A stretch of 47,564 nt of DNA from an uncultured Planctomycetia bacterium. GTDB lineage: Bacteria; Planctomycetota; Phycisphaerae; FEN-1346; JAACEH01. Location of the stretch: NCBI GenBank assembly GCA_903929765.1, contig CAIYVX010000114.1:1-47564 (forward strand). The letters are read 5' to 3'. This document shows, one piece after another, positions 34,583 to 42,523 of the stretch (position 1 is the first letter of the stretch; each line of letters begins with the position of its first letter). Position numbers and translations under genes: made by a program. The notes beneath the pieces were generated by a model. It was not told the DNA's origin. It made no database searches and was given only the letters and a program-made list of their open reading frames with translations.

Positions 34583-36489
34583 ACTGGAACGAGTTCGTCA
34601 AGATCACCGGCTACGACCCGACCCACAAGGGCGGCCAGACCCTGACCATCCCCTTCTCCGAGGTCCAGAAACTCCTCGGCGTCAAGATCGACCAGGCCCC
34701 GGCGGTCTCGGCCACCATCGACCTCCCCTGGACCGAGTTCAAGGCCCTCCTGGAATGGTCCGTCAACCGCAAAGAAGGCAGTGGCGGCGCCCCGCCCCCG
34801 ACCGATTTCGTCATCACCTCGACCGAATACAAGGGCGAACTTTCCGACGAAAAGGCCGACTTTTCCGCCACCTTCAAGCTCAACATCCTCCGCGAAAAGG
34901 GCTGGAAACGGGTCGCCCTGTTGCCGGCCTCGGTCGCCGTGACCAAAGTGACTGCCCCGGACGGCGTCTTCGTCAACACCAATAACGGCGTCTACGAATT
35001 GCTGACCGAGAAGACCGGCCCGCTGGAGGTCACGTTGGCATTTTCCGTGGCCGTGGAAAAAACCGCCGGCGTCAACCAGGTCGGTTTCCAGCGCGCCGTT
35101 CAAGGCTCCGCCATTATCGATCTTGTGGTCGACCGCCTGGACGTCGACGTCAAGGTCGCCCAGGCCCAGAAGTCCGTCACCGAAAAGTCCAAGGACAAGG
35201 CCGCGACCTACGTCGCCGCCGCCGTCCCCAGCGGCGTCCCCATCCAGATTTCCTGGGAACGGGCGTTGCCCAAGGTCGAAAAAGCCCCGACCAAACTCTA
35301 TGCCGAAACCCGCACCCTCGTCGGCGTGGCCGACGGCCTTTTCCTCTGCGATGAAATGGTCAACTTCAACATCCTTCACACCGGCGTCCGCGAACTCAAG
35401 CTCCAGGTACCCGCCGGGGCCAACGTCCTGGCCGTCAGCGGCCCGAACGTCCAGGACTGGCGCGTCGAAAATTCCCTCCTCGCCGTCGTCCTCCGCAGCG
35501 AAGTAATCGGCAGCTACAGCCTCCGCGTCAGCTACGAAGCCGCCGCCAAAGATAAGACCGCCGTCCCCGTCCTCCGCACCACCGGCGCCGAACGCGAAAC
35601 CGGCTTCGTCGCCGTCGTCGCCGTCGCCAACGTCGAAATCGAACCCGGCGAAACCTCCGGCGCCACCGCCATCGACGTCCGCCAGCTACCCGCCGAAATG
35701 GTCGGCATGACCAACCAGCCCATCCTCCTCGCCTTCCGCTACGTCGAGCCAAAGTTCTCCGTCCAACTGGCCATCAAAAAACACGATGAAGTCAGCGTCC
35801 TGGTCACCATCGTCGATTCCTCCCTCCTCACCGCCATGCAGATGGACGACGGCCGCCGCATCACCAAGGCCGTCTACACCGTCCGCAATAACCGCAACCA
35901 ATTCCTCCGCCTCCAGATGCCCGCCGGAGCCGAAATCTGGTCCGTCGGCGTCGGCGGCAACACCGTCTCCCCGGCCAAAGACGAGAAGGGCCAACTCCTG
36001 ATTCCGCTCGTCCGCAGCGCCACCAGCGCCGCCGAACTGGCCAGCTTCCCCGTCGAAATCGTCTACGTCGAAGCCCCCGCCGCCGCCGTCCCCGACAAGG
36101 GCAAGCTTCACGTCGTCCTGCCCGTCTGCGCCGTCCCCGTCATGCACGTCATGTACAGTTATTACCTCCCCGCCGAGGGTAATTACACCGTCGGCTGGTG
36201 GGGCGATAGCGCCTTCACCGGCCCCCTCCGCATCGTCCCCCAGTTTGCCGCCCTGGCCAGCGGGCCGACCGCCGAGGCCATCAAGGTCAACGCCGAAGCC
36301 CAGGCCGCGAACATGCAGCAGTCCGCCGATTTCCGGGCCGACGCCGAAGCCAAGGCCGCCGGCGGAACGCCCATTCGCGTCCGCCTCCCCCTCAACGGCA
36401 AACTCTTCAAGCTCGAAAAAATCCTCGCCCTGCCCCAGGATCAGTTGTGGTTCGACGTCCAGTACAGCGGCTGGAAACCGGCGAAGTAA
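34444..36489 (+). CDS. Secreted protein of unknown function, paralogue of the upstream gene (681 aa)
   Basis: A signal peptide (MYRTWNIFAVAIAVSLVLGT, cut near ALAQ) is followed by about 650 residues of beta-rich sequence with repeated strands like GVRELKLQVPAGANVLAVSG and QLLIPLVRSATSAAELASFP. No catalytic motif is recognised. AAGGAG lies seven bases before the ATG at 34444; an upstream in-frame ATG at 34426 is less likely because it precedes that site. The end (KLFKLEKILALPQDQLWFDV, then QYSGWKPAK) matches the natural end of the upstream paralogue. The gene is very GC3-rich. It is probably periplasmic or surface-exposed and made together with its neighbour. Confidence 0.85.
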   Translation: MYRTWNIFAVAIAVSLVLGTFALAQPTGQPSVSVTPPPDSKGQVILNWNEFVKITGYDPTHKGGQTLTIPFSEVQKLLGVKIDQAPAVSATIDLPWTEFKALLEWSVNRKEGSGGAPPPTDFVITSTEYKGELSDEKADFSATFKLNILREKGWKRVALLPASVAVTKVTAPDGVFVNTNNGVYELLTEKTGPLEVTLAFSVAVEKTAGVNQVGFQRAVQGSAIIDLVVDRLDVDVKVAQAQKSVTEKSKDKAATYVAAAVPSGVPIQISWERALPKVEKAPTKLYAETRTLVGVADGLFLCDEMVNFNILHTGVRELKLQVPAGANVLAVSGPNVQDWRVENSLLAVVLRSEVIGSYSLRVSYEAAAKDKTAVPVLRTTGAERETGFVAVVAVANVEIEPGETSGATAIDVRQLPAEMVGMTNQPILLAFRYVEPKFSVQLAIKKHDEVSVLVTIVDSSLLTAMQMDDGRRITKAVYTVRNNRNQFLRLQMPAGAEIWSVGVGGNTVSPAKDEKGQLLIPLVRSATSAAELASFPVEIVYVEAPAAAVPDKGKLHVVLPVCAVPVMHVMYSYYLPAEGNYTVGWWGDSAFTGPLRIVPQFAALASGPTAEAIKVNAEAQAANMQQSADFRADAEAKAAGGTPIRVRLPLNGKLFKLEKILALPQDQLWFDVQYSGWKPAK

Positions 36490-36519
36490 GACGCCAGCCG
36501 GCGCACGATAAATTGTTGT

Positions 36520-36575
36520 CTCCGGGTGCCACACTTTGTCCCGGCGGGTTTTCCCGCCGGGCAAAGTGTGTCTTC
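36520..36575. repeat. CACACTTTG...CAAAGTGTG hairpin repeat, copy 3
   Basis: TCCGGGTGC then CACACTTTG/CAAAGTGTG (36530-36570) with an inner CCCGGCGGG/CCCGCCGGG stem, then TCTTCGGAAGCC. The outer stem differs from copies 1 and 2 at one pair, with pairing kept (C-G to T-A). It follows the stop of the secreted protein by about 40 bases. Confidence 0.8.
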
Positions 36576-36634
36576 GGAAGCCACAAAGCGTTTTAATACT
36601 CAATGTTTAGAAACAGTTTTTATGAGGACTGAAA

Positions 36635-37300
36635 ATGTCGAAGGCCGATTGTCAAACCTACCTGGCCGATTTGCTCGGCGTCTTGAAAACCCACTGGCCC
36701 CAGAACCGTTACGTGAACCTGGTCTGCCACGGTCACAGCGTGCCGGCGGGCTATTTCGCCACGCCCATGGTGGACAGCCTGAACGCCTATCCGCACCTGC
36801 TGTTCACGGAACTGAAGGCCCGGTTTCCCTATGCGGTGGTGAACGTCATCGTGACGGCCATCGGCGGGGAAAACTCCGAGGCCGGAGCCAAACGGTTCAG
36901 GGCGGATGTCCTCGGCCATCGGCCCGATGTCGTTATGATCGACTACGGCCTCAATGACCGGGGACTGGGCCTGGCCAGGGCCGGCGCGGCTTGGCGGTCC
37001 ATGATCGAGCAGGCCCTGGCGGCGGGGAGCAAGGTCCTCCTGCTGACGCCGACCTGGGATGTCAAGCAACTGCCCGGAGCCGCAGAGAGCGAGATCGGAC
37101 CGCGAGTCGAACAGGCCCGGCAGATTCGTGGCCTGGCCGAGGAATACGGCGTCGCTCTGGCCGACAGCTTTGCCGCCTTCGAGCGGTACGTCACTCAGGG
37201 CGGCGACTTGGCGGACCTGATGTCGTGGCCAAATCACCCGAACCGCGCCGGCCACGAACTGGTCGCCCGCGAATTGCTGCGCTGGTTTCCCGCCTGGTGA
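36635..37300 (+). CDS. SGNH/GDSL-family hydrolase
   Basis: A 221-aa esterase or lipase-like protein without signal peptide. Block I is altered: CHGHSVPAGYF (31-41) in place of GDS, keeping the serine; block II glycine is in IGGENSEAG (76-84), block III in DYGLND (103-108) with its asparagine, and block V in WPNHPNRAGHEL with the histidine. The usual block V aspartate is not obvious. Similar proteins act on sugar acetyl groups or lipids; the substrate is not known. AGGA lies upstream of the ATG at 36635. It converges with the glycerate kinase gene, only 18 bases away. Confidence 0.8.
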   Translation: MSKADCQTYLADLLGVLKTHWPQNRYVNLVCHGHSVPAGYFATPMVDSLNAYPHLLFTELKARFPYAVVNVIVTAIGGENSEAGAKRFRADVLGHRPDVVMIDYGLNDRGLGLARAGAAWRSMIEQALAAGSKVLLLTPTWDVKQLPGAAESEIGPRVEQARQIRGLAEEYGVALADSFAAFERYVTQGGDLADLMSWPNHPNRAGHELVARELLRWFPAW

Positions 37301-37318
37301 ACGGCTGCGGCGAAATAT

Positions 37319-38470
37319 CTACTCCCGCCTCGCCAGCCACAACCGCATCACCCGCTCTGCCGCATTGGCAATCAGCGGCCCCCCATTCTTCATCGCCTCC
37401 TCCAGGCTGATCGGCCCGGGCGCCAGCGTGAACATGCTCGTCACACCCAACTCATAAAGGTTCTCCACCCCTTCCCCGATGCTCCCCACAATCGCCACCA
37501 CCGGCACGCCCGCCGCCTGCGCCACACGGGCCACCCCGCTCACCGTCTTGCCGTAGGCCGTCTGACGGTCGATCCGTCCCTCACCCGTCAGCACCAGGTC
37601 CGCCCCGCGAACTTTTTCCCCCAACCCGCTGGCCTCCAGCACAATCCCGATCCCCGGGCGCATCTCGGCCCCCAGAAACGCCCGCAGACCCGCCCCCAAT
37701 CCGCCCGCCGCCCCGGCCCCCGGTTCCTCGCGCACCCGCCGCCCAATCGTCCGCTCGATCACCTCGATCGCCCGCCCGAGGTTCGCTTCCAGCCGGGCCA
37801 CGATCTCCGGCGTCGCCCCCTTCTGCGGCCCGTACACCGCTGCGCACCCGCGCGGGCCCAGCAGCGGATTGTCCACGTCGCAGGCCACCTCGATCCGGCT
37901 CATCGCCACGCCCTCGTGCAGCCCCGACAAATCCACCCGCGCCACCTCGCCCAGCAACCCCCCGGTCATCGGCTCCGTGATCTCCCGACCGCCGCCCCGG
38001 AAAAACTTCACCCCCAAAGCCTGAGCCATCCCGCTGCCCAGGTCCGTCGTCGCCGAACCGCCGATCCCCACGATCACATGTCGCGCCCCCGCCGCCAGCG
38101 CCGCCGCAATCAGTTCCCCGGTCCCGTACGTCGTCGTCTCCAGCGGATTCCGTTTCCCCTCCGGCACCAGCGGCAGACCCGACACGCACGCCATCTCCAG
38201 CACCGCCGTCCGGCCCCCATCGATCAGCCCGATCTGCCCCATCACCTTCGCCCGGTCGCGCGGCCGCGGCCCCGTCGCCTCCACCGGCCGCAACTCGCCA
38301 CCCGTCGCCGCCACCAGCGCCGCCGTGGTTCCCTCGCCCCCGTCGGCCATCGGCGCCACCACGAACTCCGCCGCGGGCGCCACACACGCCGCACCCGCCC
38401 CGAGCGCCGCACACACTTCCACCGCCGTCAGCGATCCTTTGAACGAATCCGGCGCCAGCACGATCTTCAT
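37319..38470 (-). CDS. Glycerate 2-kinase (GlxK/GarK family)
   Basis: The enzyme phosphorylates D-glycerate with ATP, feeding glycolysis from glyoxylate or glucarate breakdown. This 383-aa protein has the family signatures LAPDSFKGSLTA at the N-terminus, PMADGGEGTTAALV, GIGGSATTDLGSGMAQALG, DNPLLGPRGCAAVYGPQKGA and LVLTGEGRIDRQTAYGKT. GGAGAGG lies before the ATG at 38470; the open frame extends seven codons upstream. Other glyoxylate genes are not adjacent, although gcvT in this window handles the related substrate glycine. Confidence 0.93.
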   Translation of the reverse strand: MKIVLAPDSFKGSLTAVEVCAALGAGAACVAPAAEFVVAPMADGGEGTTAALVAATGGELRPVEATGPRPRDRAKVMGQIGLIDGGRTAVLEMACVSGLPLVPEGKRNPLETTTYGTGELIAAALAAGARHVIVGIGGSATTDLGSGMAQALGVKFFRGGGREITEPMTGGLLGEVARVDLSGLHEGVAMSRIEVACDVDNPLLGPRGCAAVYGPQKGATPEIVARLEANLGRAIEVIERTIGRRVREEPGAGAAGGLGAGLRAFLGAEMRPGIGIVLEASGLGEKVRGADLVLTGEGRIDRQTAYGKTVSGVARVAQAAGVPVVAIVGSIGEGVENLYELGVTSMFTLAPGPISLEEAMKNGGPLIANAAERVMRLWLARRE

Positions 38471-38615
38471 CGACCTCTCCTCTCCTAACAATCGAATTCT
38501 TAACTTAACTCATAACCTCCTCCTTTGCAATCAGCATCGTCTTGCACCTGGCCAACCTGACCCCCTACCTCTGCAACATCAAGGAACAGCCGATCAATCA
38601 ACTGGACCGACCTCT

Positions 38616-38658
38616 AAAAAAAATCGTGCCCCGCTGGTCGGCCTGACCTGCGGGGCAC
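38616..38658 (-). terminator. Rho-independent terminator of the rplU operon
   Basis: On the minus strand GTGCCCCGC (38658-38650) pairs with GCGGGGCAC (38634-38626), then a run of eight T follows (38623-38616). It lies about 65 bases past the stop of the secreted coiled-coil protein. The rest of the gap 38471-38723 holds no gene. Confidence 0.85.
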
Positions 38659-38723
38659 GCTTGTTTACACAACATTCCTTAAGAACCTCTCTGGCTGACT
38701 TACTTCCCGACCGGCCCGGCCGC

Positions 38724-39386
38724 TTATTTCTTCTTGTTGAAATAGGCCGTCGCCGACGGATCGTTTGGATCGACCGCCCGAATCAGATGAAAGGCGTTGT
38801 CCTCGTCAGCGGTATCATAGATCGCCTCGCACAACGTCGCGATCTTTCTCAGCATGCCGGTGTACTGCCCCTTGACTTTCCCGGCCAGATCATCGCCCTG
38901 GCTCCTCAGTGTATCATCCTTCGGATCTAACTTCACAAGTTCCTGGCACTTCCCGTACGCCCCACCCGGGCCAAGCTTCTGGACGACGGCAAACCGGGCC
39001 GTGATAACCTGCGTCTTCAGGCTCCGATACTGCTTCGCCGCAGCCGATGGATTTTTTGTTCCCAATTCACTCTTCAGCGTCGTCTCGGGGATCGCGACCT
39101 CCTTGCCGCTTTTATCCCGGCTCTTGATGTTGCGAATCTGATCGTTCACCTTCGACTCCAGTTCCGGCAGTTTGTCTTCCAGCGCCTGGACGTCGTCCAA
39201 CATCTTCTGAACCTCGGCCATGAGCTTGACGTACTTCTTGCGGTTCGGATTCTCACCCGTCGAGGTCGAACCACCGGAACTCGTCGCGGAGACCGCGCTG
39301 GCTGCGCTGCTCGGGGTCGCCGCCCCGGCCGCCCCGCACCACGTCGCCGCTACTAACACCGCCGTCATCACGACCGTGAGCTTCAT
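38724..39386 (-). CDS. Secreted coiled-coil protein of unknown function (220 aa)
   Basis: The signal peptide (MKLTVVMTAVLVAATWCGAA) is followed by a Ser/Thr/Ala-rich spacer and a helical region with heptad pattern (KLMAEVQKMLDDVQALEDKL, then PELESKVNDQIRNI). I know no family. AAGGAG lies seven bases before the ATG. It is 32 bases downstream of rplU in the place where rpmA usually sits, and shares its promoter and terminator, so high expression is likely. It may be an abundant periplasmic protein, but that rests on context only. Confidence 0.78.
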   Translation of the reverse strand: MKLTVVMTAVLVAATWCGAAGAATPSSAASAVSATSSGGSTSTGENPNRKKYVKLMAEVQKMLDDVQALEDKLPELESKVNDQIRNIKSRDKSGKEVAIPETTLKSELGTKNPSAAAKQYRSLKTQVITARFAVVQKLGPGGAYGKCQELVKLDPKDDTLRSQGDDLAGKVKGQYTGMLRKIATLCEAIYDTADEDNAFHLIRAVDPNDPSATAYFNKKK

Positions 39387-39418
39387 AACTTTCTCCTTAG
39401 TCCCGAAGACTGCTTCTG

Positions 39419-39730
39419 CTATGCGCTGATCTTCGTGATCCGCACCGCCAGGTACTTCTGCCGATGGCCGTTCTTCACCCGCGACTTTTTCCGCCGCCGG
39501 TACTTATAGATGATCAGCTTCGGCCCCTTCGTCGGCTCGATCACTTCCGCCGTCACCGTCGCCCCGGCCACCGTCGGCGTTCCGATCAACGTCGCCTCGC
39601 CGCCGCCCACCAGAACCACACGGTCGAACTGGATCGTCGTCCCCGGCTCGCCTGCCCGCAGATCGATCTCGATCTCATCGCCTTCCTGAACCCGGAACTG
39701 CTGACCTGAATCTTCGATTATCGCGTACAT
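39419..39730 (-). CDS. rplU: 50S ribosomal protein L21
   Basis: L21 binds 23S rRNA in the large subunit. The 103-aa protein begins MYAIIEDSGQQFRVQEGDEI and has the signature KLIIYKYRRRKKSRVKNGHR. AAGGAG lies upstream of the ATG and a good promoter at 39790-39817. rpmA (L27), the partner of rplU in most bacteria, does not follow; a secreted protein gene does. Confidence 0.96.
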   Translation of the reverse strand: MYAIIEDSGQQFRVQEGDEIEIDLRAGEPGTTIQFDRVVLVGGGEATLIGTPTVAGATVTAEVIEPTKGPKLIIYKYRRRKKSRVKNGHRQKYLAVRITKISA

Positions 39731-39789
39731 GAGACCTGCTCCTTCTGTAGGCTCTCTCTTAACTTCCTGGGCATCTCAAAAGAACAGTT

Positions 39790-39817
39790 ATTATAATCGC
39801 CCCGCTCCAAAGAGCAA
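39790..39817 (-). promoter_or_regulatory. Sigma-70 promoter of rplU
   Basis: On the minus strand TTGCTC (39817-39812) and a perfect TATAAT (39795-39790) are 16 bases apart. Transcription should begin near 39783 and give a leader of about 50 bases. Confidence 0.6.
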
Positions 39818-39845
39818 CCAAAAACTCCCGCTCGCTTTTGCCGTT

Positions 39846-39906
39846 TCCGGGTGCCACACTTTGAAGCCCCGGCTACGCCGGGGCCAAAGTGTGTTCTTTG
39901 TCACGC
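39846..39906. repeat. CACACTTTG...CAAAGTGTG hairpin repeat, copy 4
   Basis: TCCGGGTGC then CACACTTTG/CAAAGTGTG (39855-39893) with an inner GCCCCGGC/GCCGGGGC stem, then TTCTTTGTC as in copy 1. It lies about 100 bases past the stop of lpxB. Confidence 0.8.
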
Positions 39907-39960
39907 CCCCGATCCTCGAATGCCACCAACCATAACCAGGTGAGGCTGTTGCTTTTTCTG

Positions 39961-39993
39961 TTGCCACTTTTCATTTTTCATTTTTAATTGCCG
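39961..39993. repeat. TTTTTCATTTTTAATT repeat
   Basis: CATTTTTCATTTTTAATTGCC. The same unit, extended, is inside lpxB at 40755-40790. Confidence 0.7.
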
Positions 39994-39996
39994 TTT

Positions 39997-41313
39997 TCAC
40001 ACCCAAAGCCCTCGCCGCCACCACGCCGTTGCCGGTATCTCTCGACCCACCAGCCCCAGCGCCGCCTCCGCCGCCCGTTCCGACGCCCCCGGTTCGCCCA
40101 GCTTCCCTCGCACCTCCGCCAGGTCCGCCCGCATCTGCCGGTTCCGCTCCACGTTTGTCAGAATCTCCACCGCCTCCGCCGCTATCGGTTCCGGCGGACC
40201 CCAATACAAATAATATTCCGGTATGATCTTTCGCCCCGCCACCGCGTTCGGCAGCGACAGAAACGGCGTCGTAATGAACCACCGCGCCACCAGATGATAC
40301 TGCCACCGGCTCACCGGATACAGCGCGATCATCGGCACTCCGAAACACGCCAGTTCCAGCGTCGTCGTCCCGCTCTTGGCCAACGCAAAATCCGCCGCCG
40401 CCATCAACTCCGGCGTCCGCCCCACAAACGTCTCGACCTCAACCCCCGGATTCTGCCGCAATATTTCCCGCGCCTGCGCCGCATCTCGCTCATTCAAACA
40501 CCCCATCACAAACTTCAGCCCCGCCACCTTCTCCGCCATCGCCGCACACACCTTCAGATACAGCGGCAACAACCCCGCAATCTCCTTCCGCCGGCTCCCC
40601 GGCAACAGCAACACCACCTTCGAGGCTGTTGTTGTTCGTAGGGACAGGGCTCTGCCCTGTCCGGCTGTTTCTTTTGTTACTTTTTCTTCTTCACCCCTCT
40701 CCCTTGAGGGGAGAGGGTAGGGTGAGGGTGTTGCCGTTTCTTTTTTTGCCGTTTCTAATTTTTCATTTTTAATTTTTAATTTTTCATTCTGCCGTTCCAT
40801 CTCCGCAAAATGATCCATCAGCGGATGCCCGACAAACTCCGCATCAATCCCATGCTTCCCATAAAATTCCGCATCGAACGGAAAAATGCACGCCAGCCGC
40901 GTCAACCGCCGCTTCGTCTTATGCACCCGGAACGACGCCCACGCCCACATCTGCGGCGGAATATACCACAGCGTCGGCACGCGCCGCACCCGCGCCCGGC
41001 TCGCCAGCACAAAGTTCAGCCCCGGATAATCCACGAACACGCACACGTCCGGCCGCCGCGCCGCCAGCTCCCGATCCACCTGGCGGATCAGCCGCAGGTA
41101 TTTCCCGATCTCCAGCAGCGGCCCCAGGCCGATATGACTATCCGCCACCGTCATGTCGCGCAGCAACTCGCACCCGGCCGCCGCCATCTTCGGCCCGCCC
41201 AGCCCGAAAAACTCTGCCCCCGGCGCGCGCCGCTTCACCGCCGCCATCAGCTTGGCCGCATGCGCATCCCCGCTCGCCTCGCCCGCCGAAATAAAGAACC
41301 GTGGTCCACTCAT
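39997..41313 (-). CDS. lpxB: Lipid-A-disaccharide synthase with an in-frame repeat insert
   Basis: LpxB joins UDP-diacylglucosamine and lipid X into the lipid A disaccharide at the inner membrane. FFISAGEASGD at 7-17, PDVCVFVDYPGLN (88-100), WYIPPQMWAW (116-125), then LLLPGSRRKEI, FALAKSGTTTLE and PMIALYPVSRWQYHLVARW are family landmarks. At 438 aa it exceeds the usual 380 by about the length of one insert at residues 174-231, coded by three dispersed repeats in a row. The insert sits between the two Rossmann domains, just before LLLPGSRRKEI, and keeps the frame. The start is the ATG at 41313. Confidence 0.93.
   Translation of the reverse strand: MSGPRFFISAGEASGDAHAAKLMAAVKRRAPGAEFFGLGGPKMAAAGCELLRDMTVADSHIGLGPLLEIGKYLRLIRQVDRELAARRPDVCVFVDYPGLNFVLASRARVRRVPTLWYIPPQMWAWASFRVHKTKRRLTRLACIFPFDAEFYGKHGIDAEFVGHPLMDHFAEMERQNEKLKIKNEKLETAKKETATPSPYPLPSRERGEEEKVTKETAGQGRALSLRTTTASKVVLLLPGSRRKEIAGLLPLYLKVCAAMAEKVAGLKFVMGCLNERDAAQAREILRQNPGVEVETFVGRTPELMAAADFALAKSGTTTLELACFGVPMIALYPVSRWQYHLVARWFITTPFLSLPNAVAGRKIIPEYYLYWGPPEPIAAEAVEILTNVERNRQMRADLAEVRGKLGEPGASERAAEAALGLVGREIPATAWWRRGLWV
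40622..40795. repeat. Three repeat families inserted in frame in lpxB
   Basis: From left to right: GTTCGTAGGGACAGGGC with GCCCTGTCC (40629-40667; also at 25527), the CACCCCTCTCCC...GGGTGAGGG unit (40692-40731), and an ATTTTTCATTTTTAATT tract (40755-40790; also at 39961). In LpxB they read TAGQGRALSLRTTT, TPSPYPLPSRERG and NEKLKIKNEKLE. Confidence 0.88.
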
Positions 41314-41364
41314 GCCCCCGATTCTATCACCCGTCCCCCTCCCCCGCAACGCGCCGTTGTTGTT

Positions 41365-41490
41365 ATGTAGGTCGGGTCAACAGACCCGACAGAAATAAAA
41401 TGCCGTTTTCCGATTGCCGTTGTTGTTGAATCGTCCAATACTTCCATCGTCCGGGTGGCATGGTCCGGCGAAGACGGGCCATGAATATCC
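41365..41490. repeat. Two hairpin repeats between lpxB and the lipoprotein gene
   Basis: GTCGGGTC/GACCCGAC with loop AACA (about 41372-41391), then the GGGTGGCATGG...GGGCCATGAAT unit (41449-41490). The divergent gap 41314-41582 holds no gene; the AT-rich part around 41500-41560 (CTTGACTATC, TATCTGAATATG) could hold the lipoprotein promoter. Confidence 0.7.
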
Positions 41491-41582
41491 ACCTCCCACC
41501 GATCTTGACTATCTTTTTCTTAAAACTTTTCCCTATCGCCAGCGTATCTGAATATGAACTTACAGCCCCACGGAGTCTGCCC

Positions 41583-42392
41583 ATGTCCTTTCGACCGCCA
41601 ACCGCCTTCATGACCCTTGCCTTTTTGGCAGCCTTCTCCTCCCAAGGTTGCACGAACTCGCCCCCGGTCCCCAAACTCACGATCCAGCATCACACCGACG
41701 GCACCGACTTGATCCGTTTCCAGAACATCACCATCAACGAACCGACGGATGCTTCTCTTACTCCTCTCGTGGACCGCTTGAAGCAATTCCGTGGCGAGAG
41801 GCATAAGAAAAATCCATCTGTCTGGCCTGTTTCGGTGGCCTTTGAGTCCGATGATGAATCCGCTTACGTTACAGTTGCCGACGCCATGTTTGCCACACAA
41901 GCGTCCGGACTGCTTTTCGACCTGCCGACTCCGCTGAGCGGCAAAGTCTATCTGGCCAGCACCAGCAGTCTGTTGCAGGGCAAAGGGGCACCGGTAGTCG
42001 GTCCCTGGCATGGGGACAAACCAAACCTAGTGCGTGCCGATCAATCCGCAATAGAACCATCGAGTCTCAAGATTCTTCTGCTTGGTCCAGAAAATGCCTA
42101 CGCCTCGGCCAAGACCACGAAGGTCAGCCTGTTGGTCGTGATCCATCCCGGGCTTCACCGCACGGGCAATCCGGACCCGTATGAAATCCTTAAACCCATC
42201 GCCAGTATCGACGAACTCGGCCCCGCTCTGGCCGAATACTACAAACAATCAAGCGACAAAAGACTTGTCGCGGCCGAAACCCGCATCTTCATCTCTCCCG
42301 ACTGCGCCATCCGCTGGGGAGACGTGCGCCGAGCCTGCCTGGCCGCAAGCGACGCCGGTTTTCGCTGGATGATCCTCTGCGTTCCCCGCTGA
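41583..42392 (+). CDS. Putative lipoprotein with an ExbD-like C-terminus
   Basis: A 270-aa protein. The N-terminus (MTLAFLAAFSSQGC) looks like a lipoprotein signal with the modified cysteine at 23, although the lipobox is not perfect. The middle has no family I know. The end, TRIFISPDCAIRWGDVRRAC and the following LAASDAGFRWMILCVP, resembles the periplasmic part of ExbD/TolR proteins, where a beta-alpha-beta unit has this pattern. The start at 41583 has GGAG eight bases upstream; the frame extends into a repeat. Base composition is less GC-rich than the neighbours. Confidence 0.7.
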   Translation: MSFRPPTAFMTLAFLAAFSSQGCTNSPPVPKLTIQHHTDGTDLIRFQNITINEPTDASLTPLVDRLKQFRGERHKKNPSVWPVSVAFESDDESAYVTVADAMFATQASGLLFDLPTPLSGKVYLASTSSLLQGKGAPVVGPWHGDKPNLVRADQSAIEPSSLKILLLGPENAYASAKTTKVSLLVVIHPGLHRTGNPDPYEILKPIASIDELGPALAEYYKQSSDKRLVAAETRIFISPDCAIRWGDVRRACLAASDAGFRWMILCVPR

Positions 42393-42523
42393 CCCTTGCG
42401 ATTGCCTTCTATTTTCTCCTCTCAACCCCCATCGCCGCTTGACTGCATCTCCCCTCCCCCCTAAACTTAATCGTATCTCGTTTCAGTTTCTGTTTCTCTC
42501 GGCCCTTGCTTACGGACTCCCGC

